Origin: Acidithrix ferrooxidans
Lineage (GTDB): Bacteria; Actinomycetota; Acidimicrobiia; Acidimicrobiales; Acidimicrobiaceae
Length of the DNA: 64,000 bases
NCBI RefSeq assembly: GCF_000949295.1
Contig: NZ_JXYS01000023.1
Coordinates: 1 to 64,000, forward strand
Direction: 5' to 3'
The notes below the pieces were generated by a model. It searched no databases, had not been told where the DNA came from, and saw only the letters and a program-made list of their open reading frames with translations. Made by a program: the position numbers and the translations under genes. Shown piece after piece: positions 36,705 through 45,818 of this stretch (positions within the stretch are counted from its first letter, which is position 1; each line of letters begins with the position of its first letter).

Positions 36705-37202
36705 GTGAGTACTAATAGAGCCAAAAGCGACGATATCTTCAAACGGCTTCGAGGCTACTTCGGTGGGCCAAAGCCATATAATGATGCCCCCAAGCACGGT
36801 CTCACCTCATTGAAAGCTCACATATTTCTCCCAGCCTTAGTCTCTTTCGCGTGCGCACCACTGTTGTCAAGCTGTGGTTCGTCGGCTGGTACCAACGGGA
36901 CGAAGGCATGCCAACTGGTCAATCAAGCACTCCTAGAGCTCAAAGCACCAATTACACCCCAAAAGAATCAAAATGCGTTGGGACTCCTCCGTCGAGCACT
37001 ACCCTATGCTGCGATTGCCGCAGGATCAAATGGTGACTGGCAGCCCCTAGAGGCAACACTTTCGGAGACGAATAGGGTGAAGATCACAAATCTACAATCT
37101 GCACTAACCGCCGAATGCGCTAATGGTAATGCAGGAAATATTAACGGTTCTGGAGTCTTCGAGCAGGCGTCCATTCCACAGAACTCAAATAGTGCTGGAT
37201 AG
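36705..37202 (+). CDS. Putative lipoprotein
   Basis: The 165-residue product contains a hydrophobic stretch FLPALVSFACAPLLSSCG with a lipobox-like LSSC, about residues 41-58. This is far from the given GTG start, so the true start may lie further in, for example at a TTG before KAHIFLP. The mature part is helical (ALGLLRRALPYAAIAAGSNG) and ends in a Gly/Asn/Ser-rich tail. It would be anchored at the outside of the membrane. Function unknown. Confidence 0.65.
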   Translation: MSTNRAKSDDIFKRLRGYFGGPKPYNDAPKHGLTSLKAHIFLPALVSFACAPLLSSCGSSAGTNGTKACQLVNQALLELKAPITPQKNQNALGLLRRALPYAAIAAGSNGDWQPLEATLSETNRVKITNLQSALTAECANGNAGNINGSGVFEQASIPQNSNSAG

Positions 37203-37298
37203 TTGCGCCAGATCACAATTCATAAGGAATGGTCCGATTGCATCTCTTGAGTGTCTACCGTAATGAATTGATAAATTCCGAAGTGGAGATCTAAACAA

Positions 37299-38099
37299 TT
37301 GATCAAATTACTAGCAACCGACCTAGATGGAACTCTACTTGACGCAAACGGAAAAGTAAGCAGACAAAATATTGACGCAATCGCTGCGATCAATAAAATG
37401 GGCATACCAACGATAGCAGCGACCGCTCGATCCCCGCGTTCGGCTAGCAAGATATCAAAGACAGCTGGCCTTGGCCCCTATGCCATTTGTGCAAATGGGG
37501 CGATCGTATACGATTTGCAGTCGAAGACCCTACTGCGCCATGATCCGATTAGTCAAAAGGTATCCAAATCAATAATTTCAATCCTTAGGGATGAATTTGA
37601 AGCTGTAATCCTGGCTGGAGAATACGTTGACGACTTCTTCGCCGAGGCAAATTTCTTCAAAAGACCCATTCCCGATTTGATCATTCCAACAACAAAAGAC
37701 CTACTGACCAAGGTCGATCAGGGCATGACAAAAGTGATCGGCAGAGTCCCAGGAAAAAGCTCCGAAGAGCTTCGAGATCACCTAGCGCCAATGCTAAGCC
37801 AATTTGTCGACGTAACGATATCGGGACCTGATTGGATTGAATTTGCTGCACACGGAATAACAAAAGCACACGGAGTTACCATTGTGTGTGAAATAATTGG
37901 TATCTCTCCGTCTCAAGTAGCTGCCATAGGAGACCAAAGAAACGATCTGGACATGCTAAATCTTGTTGGCTATCCATTTACCCTACAAAGCGCTCATCCG
38001 GACTTATTCTCAATTACTGATCGCGTCGTTCCACATCACGATGACTCTGGATTTTCGCAATTGGCGCTCGAGATCGAAAAGATAATTGCACAAAATTGA
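37299..38099 (+). CDS. HAD-superfamily phosphatase, Cof type
   Basis: The N-terminal LLATDLDGTLLDANGKVS carries the DxDGT nucleophile motif (about residues 8-12), ATARSPRSA is motif II, GITKAHG has the motif III lysine, and GDQRNDLDMLNLVGYPF is motif IV. The 266-residue size and cap insertion fit the Cof/YbiV class of sugar-phosphate or flavin-phosphate phosphatases. The start is TTG 37299 behind GTGGAG. The exact substrate is unknown. Confidence 0.88.
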   Translation: MIKLLATDLDGTLLDANGKVSRQNIDAIAAINKMGIPTIAATARSPRSASKISKTAGLGPYAICANGAIVYDLQSKTLLRHDPISQKVSKSIISILRDEFEAVILAGEYVDDFFAEANFFKRPIPDLIIPTTKDLLTKVDQGMTKVIGRVPGKSSEELRDHLAPMLSQFVDVTISGPDWIEFAAHGITKAHGVTIVCEIIGISPSQVAAIGDQRNDLDMLNLVGYPFTLQSAHPDLFSITDRVVPHHDDSGFSQLALEIEKIIAQN

Positions 38100-38525
38100 G
38101 TCATGATATACAAAAACTAGCGCACGGATTCTACAAGAGACCTTATTCGCGCGGAAACAAATCGAACTCTAACTTCCATTGAATTTCAAAACACGTATCC
38201 ACGATGGCCAAAGCTAGTAGCCACTAAGATTTCTGCCCGCCTCGTTATTCTCGGAGTGTCCGCGACCTTCAGGTTTGCATGAATACTGTCAAGGTTGAGG
38301 TCGCAATCAATTGTGAAAAACCATCCATCCATTGATTTCACCAATAGGGTGCAATACAAAAGCCACCTCTAGGGCCCGTGTGAAAAAACTTTCCTGGGCA
38401 ACAGAGATTGAAAACCTACTCGGCGCCTAAAGCGTACGACAAGTTTGTATAGATCTACCAAAAGTCCGCTTACACACAATTTGTAGAGAACCACTGATTC
38501 AATCCAAACCGCACCACATACTGGT
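38100..38525. other. Gene-free stretch between convergent genes
   Basis: No intact gene or recognised RNA is visible. It leads into the inverted-repeat element at 38526-38669. An open frame on the minus strand (38369-38830) overlaps the Thr-rich protein gene in another frame and is not credible. Confidence 0.5.
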
Positions 38526-38669
38526 AATGAGCAATGTTCCGTTCGTGCTGAATAGGTCTGTAAACACACTTTGGAAACTGCTATTCCGCATGGTTCGCGA
38601 TTAATTTTTCTTGGTGAAAACTCACCGCGAACCATGCTGAATGATGCATCAGACCTAACATTGCTCATT
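38526..38669. repeat. 144-bp fold-back element with nested inverted repeats
   Basis: Three arm pairs nest in order: AATGAGCAATGTT (38526-38538) with AACATTGCTCATT (38657-38669); AGGTCTG (38554-38560) with CAGACCT (38650-38656); GCATGGTTCGCG (38588-38599) with CGCGAACCATGC (38626-38637). The left side carries extra unpaired bases. It lies between two convergent genes. It may be a MITE-like insertion or a large structured terminator. Confidence 0.7.
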
Positions 38670-38684
38670 TTCATCAACGTAGCT

Positions 38685-39125
38685 TCAAGATGCCAAAGTG
38701 GTGGAGGTGCTTGGTGTCGAGGTCGAGCTATTGCTTGGGATTGAGGTTGAAGTAGTTCCAAACACAGTTGTAGAGGTTGAGGTTGAGGTTGAGGTCGACC
38801 CGTGAGATCCAGTGGTCGTTGTGGATCCACCTAAAACTGTGGTAGTGGTGGAAGTTGTAGTTGACGAAGTTGTGGTAGTGGTGGTGGTGGTGGAAGCCTT
38901 CGGAGCAACCGTCGTTTCAAGCGGATGTGCAATAGTTGTAGTAGTAGTTGGAACGACTGCATAAATTGGAACAGGCTCAGCTTTTGGCTGTGGCCTTAGG
39001 TCCAGGTAAATCCCCAATAATGCAAAAAAAAGCACAGACAATATAACTGTCGATCGGCGCGGCCGATGAAATCGTCGAAACTTCACATCAGTGCTTTGAT
39101 TTGGGATCTCATGGCTCATAGTCAC
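38685..39125 (-). CDS. Membrane-anchored Thr/Ser-rich protein
   Basis: The 146-residue product has a short basic N-terminal part, one membrane segment (STVILSVLFFALLGIYLDL, about 25-43) and an outer half of almost only Thr and Ser with a few Gly, Val and Pro. Such low-complexity tails are typical of surface-exposed, possibly glycosylated proteins of Acidimicrobiia. Its start overlaps the stop of the MscS gene by four bases, so the two are co-translated. Confidence 0.7.
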   Translation of the reverse strand: MTMSHEIPNQSTDVKFRRFHRPRRSTVILSVLFFALLGIYLDLRPQPKAEPVPIYAVVPTTTTTIAHPLETTVAPKASTTTTTTTTSSTTTSTTTTVLGGSTTTTGSHGSTSTSTSTSTTVFGTTSTSIPSNSSTSTPSTSTTLAS

Positions 39126-40009
39126 GGCCCGAAGTTATAATTTACTGAATCAGGATTAAAGAGCGCACCTGATTGACCCAACAATGTAATACCGCGCATC
39201 CTTATCTCTCGACCAACTTCCCATTGTTGTGCTGGCAAAGTTCGGCCCAAAATCCTAATCGTAACCATTCCTGGAGATATCGTCTCGATTCCCGTTACAA
39301 CCAACGGGCCTACCAATACATTGACCCAACGAGGATCTTGAGTAATCGAAGTTGCTAAATTCTCCAACTCGCGTCGAACCATCGCAAGATCTACGTCTTG
39401 GCGAATTGGAAAATCAACTACGACCTGAGACCATTCTCGCGATAAGTTGACTACTTGCCTTATCTCCGAATTTGGCAAGATGATCTGCTCTCCCGAAAGG
39501 TTTCGAATTCGCGTAATCCTAAGAGTCACCTCTTCTACGGTTCCCGTAATTCCAGCTAAGACCCCCGGAGCCGATATACGAATAATATCCCCCACTCCAT
39601 ATTGCCGCTCAGCAAAGATGAAAAAGCCCGCCAGGAGGTCCTGAACGACCGTCTGGGCTCCAAATCCAAGCGCAACTCCAATAACGGTTGCAGGAGCCAC
39701 AAGCGAAGTGATCGGAACTCGAAGCTGAATCAGAACCAGAATCAGAGCGACACTGTAAATGATCGCTACTGCTGCCCAATCAACGGCTTGGACGACAGCA
39801 GAGACGTACTTATTTCTCTCAGAGAGGACGAACTCATCTCTAATCTGTTGCGACGCCACTCGCTTTAGATAGCTTGAAACCTTAGTACCAACAAAGTGCA
39901 CCGATCTTGCAGCCAAAACAGAACCGATAACCATCAGAGCAACCACGAGTCCAACGTCTCGCACCCAGATACCGATTGCCTCTGTAATACCGCTCACATT
40001 TATGTGCAC
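39122..40009 (-). CDS. MscS-family mechanosensitive channel
   Basis: The 295-residue protein shows three N-terminal hydrophobic segments, then the pore-lining helix and beta-domain start VIGVALGFGAQTVVQDLLAG followed by ERQYGVGDIIRI and LPNSEIRQVVNLSREW, all characteristic of MscS. It probably opens under osmotic downshock. The GTG start at 40009 is tentative; a GTG nine bases later is also possible. It forms a pair with the Thr/Ser-rich membrane protein. Confidence 0.9.
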   Translation of the reverse strand: MHINVSGITEAIGIWVRDVGLVVALMVIGSVLAARSVHFVGTKVSSYLKRVASQQIRDEFVLSERNKYVSAVVQAVDWAAVAIIYSVALILVLIQLRVPITSLVAPATVIGVALGFGAQTVVQDLLAGFFIFAERQYGVGDIIRISAPGVLAGITGTVEEVTLRITRIRNLSGEQIILPNSEIRQVVNLSREWSQVVVDFPIRQDVDLAMVRRELENLATSITQDPRWVNVLVGPLVVTGIETISPGMVTIRILGRTLPAQQWEVGREIRMRGITLLGQSGALFNPDSVNYNFGP

Positions 40010-40393
40010 CTCTTACACAATAGCCAAATCACATCGACTATTGTCAAAAAAACTACCCCATGGAGGCGCCGCTGTTTCAAATTACGCCAATGAACTCTGG
40101 CTCCCGCTTAAATGTACGCATCCCCAACTCGCCAACTGGCCAAATGGTCAACTACCCGAGTTGATACTTTTCTTGCGATGTCTGGCCAAACAACTTGATA
40201 AAACCACTTTAAGGGGCCATTACTCGAAAATTCAAAGATGACCCAGTCCCGAAGTGTACCAGAACCATCACCAGCGAAGACATCTAAATCCGCCCACACC
40301 CGAGCGATGCTAAACCATTTATTCGCATAACACTCTGAAATGCTCCAATGAGCCCTTTTAATTTCTTGTAAGGTGTGTTAATCTTCTCGTGAC
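40010..40393. other. Gap between MscS gene and IS630 transposase
   Basis: No gene is visible. It should contain the left end of the IS630 element. The sequence ACACTCTGAAATGCTCC near 40329-40345 is an inverted match (two mismatches) of GGAGCAAGTCAGAGTGT at the end of the transposase gene, but I cannot show that these are the true terminal repeats. Confidence 0.4.
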
Positions 40394-41419
40394 ATGCTTA
40401 CACCCGAGGAACTCGCCACTATTGAAGCATTCATGGCGAAGACTGAAAACATCGACGAATATAAGCGGGCGCTGGCAGTTCTCACCCTTGAAGATGGGAG
40501 TCCCCTCAACAGGACAGGCCTCTCTGTCAAGCATGTACAGCGAATTCGACGGTCATTCCGCAGCGTTGGCACTGAGGCATTCAAGGACAAGCGCCATAAC
40601 AACGCTCCGGTACTTCTCTCAAAGTCTCAAAGAGATGAAGTGGCAATCATGCTCACGACTACAACTCCCAATGACCACGGCTATAGCAGTTCCCCGTTTT
40701 GGTCAACACGGATCCTGGCTACAGTACTCAAGCGCAGATACGGTGTTCTCTATGCCTCTAGCACTAGCTATTACGTTCTGTTTCGGGAAAGTAAGTTCAG
40801 CTTCCATCTGCCGGGCAAACAGTACGAGAAGGCTGATCCACAAGCAGTAGCTGAATGGAAAGACGAGCAGCAAGAACGTCTGAAAGAGGCATTCTCTGAT
40901 CCAGATACGGTGATTCTCTGTGAAGACGAGATGGTTCTCACTCAGGCGACAACTACTCAGAAAGTGTGGATACCGAAAGGAACCACACCAGCTGTAATTG
41001 AGACCAATGGAACCAGAAAGAACCGGAGCATCTATGGGTTTTTGAACCTCAAGACAGGCAAGGAGCATGCATTTGCAACAGAGCGCCAGACTATGCATGA
41101 AACAGCGGCCATACTGCTGGCGATCCGCAAGATTTACCCAAGAGAGAAGATTCTGCTTATATGGGATGGGGCAGGATGGCACAGAGGGAGCGTCGCTCAA
41201 GAGGCAATTAGGGAGCATCACATCGAAGCAGTCCATTTCCCTCCGTATTCTCCGCAACTCAATCCCCAGGAACACGTTTGGAAGCAAGGGCGCTCTGCTG
41301 TAACCCACAATCGCTTCATTCCCAAGATTGAACCAGTCACAAAGGAATTAGTCGACTATCTCAACACGACGACATTCCCATACTCTTTACTTGATTTCAA
41401 GGAGCAAGTCAGAGTGTGA
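40394..41419 (+). CDS. IS630-family transposase, apparently intact
   Basis: The 341-residue protein has an N-terminal HTH part and a DDE domain: ILCEDEMVL (first D, about 172-180), LLIWDGAGWHRG (second D) and FPPYSPQLNPQEHVWKQ (final E), the signature of IS630/Tc1-mariner-type transposases. No frameshift or internal stop is seen, so the gene looks active. Terminal repeats and TA target duplication could not be defined with confidence. Confidence 0.9.
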   Translation: MLTPEELATIEAFMAKTENIDEYKRALAVLTLEDGSPLNRTGLSVKHVQRIRRSFRSVGTEAFKDKRHNNAPVLLSKSQRDEVAIMLTTTTPNDHGYSSSPFWSTRILATVLKRRYGVLYASSTSYYVLFRESKFSFHLPGKQYEKADPQAVAEWKDEQQERLKEAFSDPDTVILCEDEMVLTQATTTQKVWIPKGTTPAVIETNGTRKNRSIYGFLNLKTGKEHAFATERQTMHETAAILLAIRKIYPREKILLIWDGAGWHRGSVAQEAIREHHIEAVHFPPYSPQLNPQEHVWKQGRSAVTHNRFIPKIEPVTKELVDYLNTTTFPYSLLDFKEQVRV

Positions 41420-41698
41420 GCTCTATAGTTCCACCGATACGTGAAATAAAATCTAGCCAAAGGGACCCAAAGGGATGCAGATTCGAACAATCCAATGATT
41501 CCAATCCGGATAAGTTAAGTGACTCTAGTGCTATATAAGGCGTTCATGAAATGACCCAGACCCACCGAATTAGTAGGATGAAAACAAATCTAAACAGATT
41601 AGCGCAGTCAGCTTTCGAGTGCAACGATCAACAAACTCATCGATGCTACGACTAAGGGCTAGTAGCGCGAGCCATCGGCTCGATCGTTCAGGGCCAAA

Positions 41699-41731
41699 CC
41701 TATCTAGCATCAAAGCGTTATGCTAGATAGG
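41699..41731 (-). terminator. Hairpin at the end of the chemotaxis receptor gene
   Basis: CCTATCTAGCAT (41699-41710) and ATGCTAGATAGG (41720-41731) form a perfect 12-bp stem with a 9-nt loop. One arm overlaps the last codons of the receptor. Only three T residues follow on the minus strand, so termination may be weak. Confidence 0.55.
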
Positions 41732-43163
41732 CAACCCGAACTCCGCCCCAGTGGGCTCCATTTACCCAAATAGGAGATGAGACATCCTTCATAAGGGCGT
41801 ACTTTCCACCACCCATATCTCGTCGGTAAGTCTGCAATAGAACATGCTCTTGATTTCTTCCCGCAGCAAGTCCAGTTCGATCCGCAAAAATTCGTCGATT
41901 TCTGCAATTGGCAGCATTCCAAATCGGATCAGGTCCTTGGGGCTTGGAGAACTTTAGATTATGGGTAGGTAAATATCCATTTCGATCAACTGCCACACAA
42001 AAAACTACCCGCTCATCCATCTCAAGAGCCTTCTCCTGGGCCGAGACAAAAAGTTCATCGCTCAGACGAACAAACTTGGTTAAGTGTTGGATAGGGTTGC
42101 TTCCAGACACAGGAACGTAATCTGAATCAAATAGTTCAGATTCGCTAATCTTTCCGCTTGAGAGCGCATTCTCCAAGAGACGCGAGAACTCCGCGGCCGT
42201 GTTGATCGCCAAGTTGATAAAGGAGGTATCGATCGTCTCCACATCCGAGGTATTGGCCGTCTGCAACAGCACTTCGACGGAGTCCAAAAGGTCTGAACTC
42301 TTCGTCTTAGCCAGACCAAGTTCCTTAGAACTTGAATCCACCCCTTCAATTAGCATGGCCAAGGAGTTATTGAATGAAGTCATCTGGCCGCTAGATTCTT
42401 GTGCCGCGTTTGCCATCTCTGAGACATCTCCATCCACCTTGGCGACTGCCACTGAAACACCTGAGATGACTTCAGCTATCTGGTTAGTCCCAGCTTCAGT
42501 CGCGCTGGCCCCTTGGCGGGCCTTTTGGGCACTAGCTTCGAGGCTTCCAACCCGATCTGTCAAACCGGCCAATTTGTCGCCTATCGAAGCAGCCATTGAA
42601 ATTGTTTGATCTGCTAAGTCTCTGATGGAATTAGCAATAACAGCAAATGAGGTTCCATGCTTGCCAGAGCGTACTGCTTCAATCCTGGCATTAAGGGCCA
42701 AGATGTGGGTCTGTTGGGCGATCTTATCGATTTGAGAAGCAACTCCTGCGACCGACTGAAGCTCCACACCGAGCTCTACGAGTTCATCACTAGTGCTAGA
42801 TACCCATGAAGCCAACGTCCGAATCTCAGACAACGAGCTTCCCACGGTGCCTCTAGAAGACTCTAGGAGACTATCGACATCTTGAGCGACCACTTGGGTA
42901 GATTGAGCAAGTTGAGCAACTTTTTCATTGGATGAAACAACATCCCTAGCGACACCACCCATCTCTTGAAAATACTTGGCCTGTTCTTCAAGCTTTGTTG
43001 CGAGACTATCTAGCATTCCCCAGATGTCCACAACATCGATTCCAAGGCTTGAAGCCGAAGCGACCATTCGCGCCACTACAACTTCCGTACTTTCAACGTT
43101 GAAAGTACCGAAGTTGGAGCGACTCGTCGTCGCCTTGTGCATACCTCTGGTCAACATCCGCAT
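41718..43163 (-). CDS. Soluble methyl-accepting chemotaxis-like protein
   Basis: The 481-residue protein has no membrane segment. The coiled-coil signalling domain includes IAQQTHILALNARIEAVRSG and FAVIANSIRDLADQT, close to the conserved hairpin tip of MCPs. The C-terminal part (VDRNGYLPTHNLKFSKPQG, WNAANCRNRRIFADRTGLAA, LLQTYRRDMGGGKYALMKDV) is a sensory-like domain found at the C-terminus of some MCPs. A cytoplasmic receptor is implied. No other chemotaxis gene is in the window. Confidence 0.85.
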   Translation of the reverse strand: MRMLTRGMHKATTSRSNFGTFNVESTEVVVARMVASASSLGIDVVDIWGMLDSLATKLEEQAKYFQEMGGVARDVVSSNEKVAQLAQSTQVVAQDVDSLLESSRGTVGSSLSEIRTLASWVSSTSDELVELGVELQSVAGVASQIDKIAQQTHILALNARIEAVRSGKHGTSFAVIANSIRDLADQTISMAASIGDKLAGLTDRVGSLEASAQKARQGASATEAGTNQIAEVISGVSVAVAKVDGDVSEMANAAQESSGQMTSFNNSLAMLIEGVDSSSKELGLAKTKSSDLLDSVEVLLQTANTSDVETIDTSFINLAINTAAEFSRLLENALSSGKISESELFDSDYVPVSGSNPIQHLTKFVRLSDELFVSAQEKALEMDERVVFCVAVDRNGYLPTHNLKFSKPQGPDPIWNAANCRNRRIFADRTGLAAGRNQEHVLLQTYRRDMGGGKYALMKDVSSPIWVNGAHWGGVRVAYLA

Positions 43164-43439
43164 TTCGAAACCGCCTCAAAGACCCAACCTGTCATAGAAT
43201 CTTGTATCGGCGCATCAGGGCTTTCATTTAGTTTTGTTATCAAACTATTCAAAAAACTTTAGCTCACAATTGAAATGTAAAGCAAGTAACCACTGACCTC
43301 CTCGGTTTGCCATTCTTATCCTAAAAAAACCAAAATCAACATCCTGAAACTAAGGTGTATGAACGAATCCCACGCCAAGGAATGAACCTTCTCACGATAC
43401 GCGACACGACTCTCCCTAAATCAAAGGAGAATGGTAGTC

Positions 43440-43812
43440 ATGGGAGAATTGCATCCAAAAGAGGCAACGCCTCGTAGAAAGTTTGACTCGGATTTCAAAA
43501 GTGACGCAGTCAAACTTGTAGAGATTGGAAATCGATCCATTAAGCAGGTGGCTAATGAGTTGGGTATCCCGGAGGCAACTCTTAATAATCGGGTCTACAA
43601 CGTTCGGAGAGCAAAGAAGGCTTCCGGTGAGACTACACCGAACCTCATTGAAGAAAGAGCTCGTATATCAAACAGTCTTCGGCACCAGAGAGGAGGCAAG
43701 AATAGAGATCTTCGACTGGATCCAATGGTACAACCGGAAGAGGAGACATTCAATTATTGGTGACATTTCGCCAATTGATTTTGAAAAGTCAGCTATGGTG
43801 AAAGCTGCATAG
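43440..43812 (+). pseudogene. IS3-family remnant: OrfA start joined to OrfB end
   Basis: From 43440 the frame reads KFDSDFKSDAVKLVEIGNRS and AKKASGETT, the HTH part of an IS3 OrfA. At about 43650-43680 it changes, in a shifted frame, to KELVYQTVFGTREEARIEIF and WYNRKRRHSIIGDISPIDFE, the C-terminus of the OrfB integrase. The middle of the element, with most of the DDE domain, is deleted. It cannot encode an active transposase. Confidence 0.8.
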
Positions 43813-43883
43813 ATAAGCGGAGTTCCGTGTCGCGTTTGGTGAGTAATTCCAGAAATTCGCATCTACTTGACGAAACTCTAAAT

Positions 43884-44360
43884 TCAATTCTCCACCAGGG
43901 CCGCTGCCTGGATAGGCGTAATTCCAACGGCCGCAGCTGCCTCTGCTAACGTCAACGAATCCTCTATAACGAGCTTTCGAAGAGCTTCCCTTGCAAGTTT
44001 CAACGCATCACTATGAGATCTTCTAAGGGCGGCGGCGATTGAATCGTAGTCCGCAGTACTACTGTCTTCAAGCCTAAGGATATCGACTCTTGTCGCGGAA
44101 AAAGTAGGGCCATCATTGACCGGCTTTGTCGTATAATTTCGTCTAAATTCAATACACAACGGTTCCAGACCCATAGATAAAGCAACTACCGAGCGTAGCT
44201 CCCATTGAGCAGAAACTGGATCCGTAGCCAAGGAAGACAGATCGGGGTCATCCAACAAGGAGGCAAGCCAGAGATTTTCTGCAACCCTTCGCAGAGTTAT
44301 CTCAAGAGTCACCTTTTCTGTCAATTCCCTATCCCTCACGCCATAATAAGTCGACCACAA
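43884..44360 (-). CDS. Hypothetical protein (158 aa)
   Basis: A soluble, mixed helical protein starting MWSTYYGVRDRELTEKVTLE, ending with an Ala-rich helical segment (LTLAEAAAAVGITPIQAAAL) that could be a small HTH. It may form a unit with the DUF3293-like gene upstream on the same strand, 86 bp away. No family is recognised. Confidence 0.5.
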   Translation of the reverse strand: MWSTYYGVRDRELTEKVTLEITLRRVAENLWLASLLDDPDLSSLATDPVSAQWELRSVVALSMGLEPLCIEFRRNYTTKPVNDGPTFSATRVDILRLEDSSTADYDSIAAALRRSHSDALKLAREALRKLVIEDSLTLAEAAAAVGITPIQAAALVEN

Positions 44361-44446
44361 AGAAAAATTAGTTAAGCCTTTTCATCAATTACTTATCCCG
44401 CATAAAAAAACAAACGCATATAATTCTTCTAACGGTCGACCTAAAA

Positions 44447-44896
44447 TCAAAGTGCAAGAGCCGGTCGTGACCTTGATACATCAACAAGCCATAGGTGATC
44501 GTCGAAGATATAGTAGTAACCAGCCTGTCCAAAGTCTCGAGCCAGGCGATCAACCAAATCGAAGCCTTTTGCAAAAAATGCAGTGCCACTCTCGCTCCAG
44601 CCACTGCTCCAACCTCGACTGGGCCAAAATTTGACTTTCTGGTTACTTAACTCCAATAAGAGGCGTGCCTGTCTTGCGTGGTTAGTACGGCTTGACAACC
44701 TCTGCGCATTTGGATTCCAGGCTGTCAAGATAAAAAAAGGTAATTCAGATGCATATACCGAGGCAGTCTCGACAAACTTGCGATAGGAATCAGCGAGTAA
44801 TTTGCCATCACAAAGTAGATAGGAATCTCTACCAATAAAAACCTCCAGAGAGACCTCGCTCCAGAGCTCCCAGATCTCATCACTAACTTCAACCAT
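44447..44896 (-). CDS. DUF3293-like protein
   Basis: The 149-residue product contains FFILTAWNPNAQRLSSRTNH and ARQARLLLELSNQKVKFWPS followed by GWSESGTAFFAKG and LARDFGQAGYYYIFDD, which matches the DUF3293 pattern as I remember it. Function is unknown in this family. ATG 44896 opens the frame. It is soluble with no signal peptide. Confidence 0.65.
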   Translation of the reverse strand: MVEVSDEIWELWSEVSLEVFIGRDSYLLCDGKLLADSYRKFVETASVYASELPFFILTAWNPNAQRLSSRTNHARQARLLLELSNQKVKFWPSRGWSSGWSESGTAFFAKGFDLVDRLARDFGQAGYYYIFDDHLWLVDVSRSRPALAL

Positions 44897-45818
44897 ATCA
44901 ATTCAAGATAAACCCCACGAAGGGCAAAACAGCAGTTTCGTTGGTTTCTGTGAGTGAACACTCCCCTTCTAAATCCTATCCAGTCGATCTCGAGACTTGG
45001 AGATAATTATTAGCGTATCCGCCTAGCAATAACACCACTTAGGAACATAACCACCGAGTGGCACTTCTAAGTAGACCTGGAATAAAACCAAGATATTATA
45101 GACAGACCCCGACTAGGCAAAAAGGCGTTTATTCTCCAGCCAGCAACCTAAAAAAGCTTGTAAAATATTTATTTGGAGCTAGGGATAAAACTTCTTCGAA
45201 TTTCGCTTCACGATAGCGTGAACGAATAGAAGGTACGATTATTGAAGTTGAGAAAAACTATGCAGCTTACCAATTGCACCAATCGATACCATTCGAATTT
45301 GAACAACGCCAATCAGAAAAAAGCGCCGCATCTCTTATCTCAAAAATAGATCCGATCAAAAAAAACCGATACTCTCCTGCCCAAATCAAATAGCGAATGC
45401 AAAAATAGGCGAATCGCAAATGCAACAAACACTAATATTCTCAATGGTGGCCAAAGATTTAAGATAGTAGCGGAGATTTATATGCGCGAAAGTGCGAGAA
45501 GTCCTGTTCTATCGCTCTTCTACTATTGCCTTGATCGCGTTGCTGGTGCTCTATATCGTCAAATAGCGTCTTGGCAGTTTGCATCAACTTCTCAGAGGGC
45601 GATGGCGAAGCCGAGTCTTTGCGAGGGGCATTGGCTAAAGTAACTGCGGTAGCGGCTTATCTTTAAATAGCTTAGACTCCAATTCAACCGTGGTACGGCT
45701 CTAATTATGAAAAGAAACTTCGCTCAATGCAAACTTCGCTCTCTCCAAGATTGGCACGATACTAAAGATACCTTGGGAAGCTCGCACCTTTTAATATCTC
45801 ACCAAAACCCGGACCCTA
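44897..45818. other. Gene-free stretch of about 0.9 kb
   Basis: AT-rich sequence without a convincing gene. A 53-codon frame from ATG near 45482 (MRESARSPVLSLFYYCLDRV) has no recognisable homologue or ribosome binding site. Nothing else is supported. Confidence 0.5.

Noticed and set aside
38526-38669. Integron attC site
   Set aside because: No integrase or cassette array is nearby, and the ends do not show the expected core sites; a fold-back element explains it better.
38369-38830. Proline/glutamine-rich protein on the minus strand
   Set aside because: It overlaps the Thr/Ser-rich gene in a different frame; the composition results from the low-complexity sequence.
40329-41417. Terminal inverted repeats of the IS630 element
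   Set aside because: The 17-base match has two mismatches and one arm is inside the transposase coding end, so it cannot safely be called the true ends.
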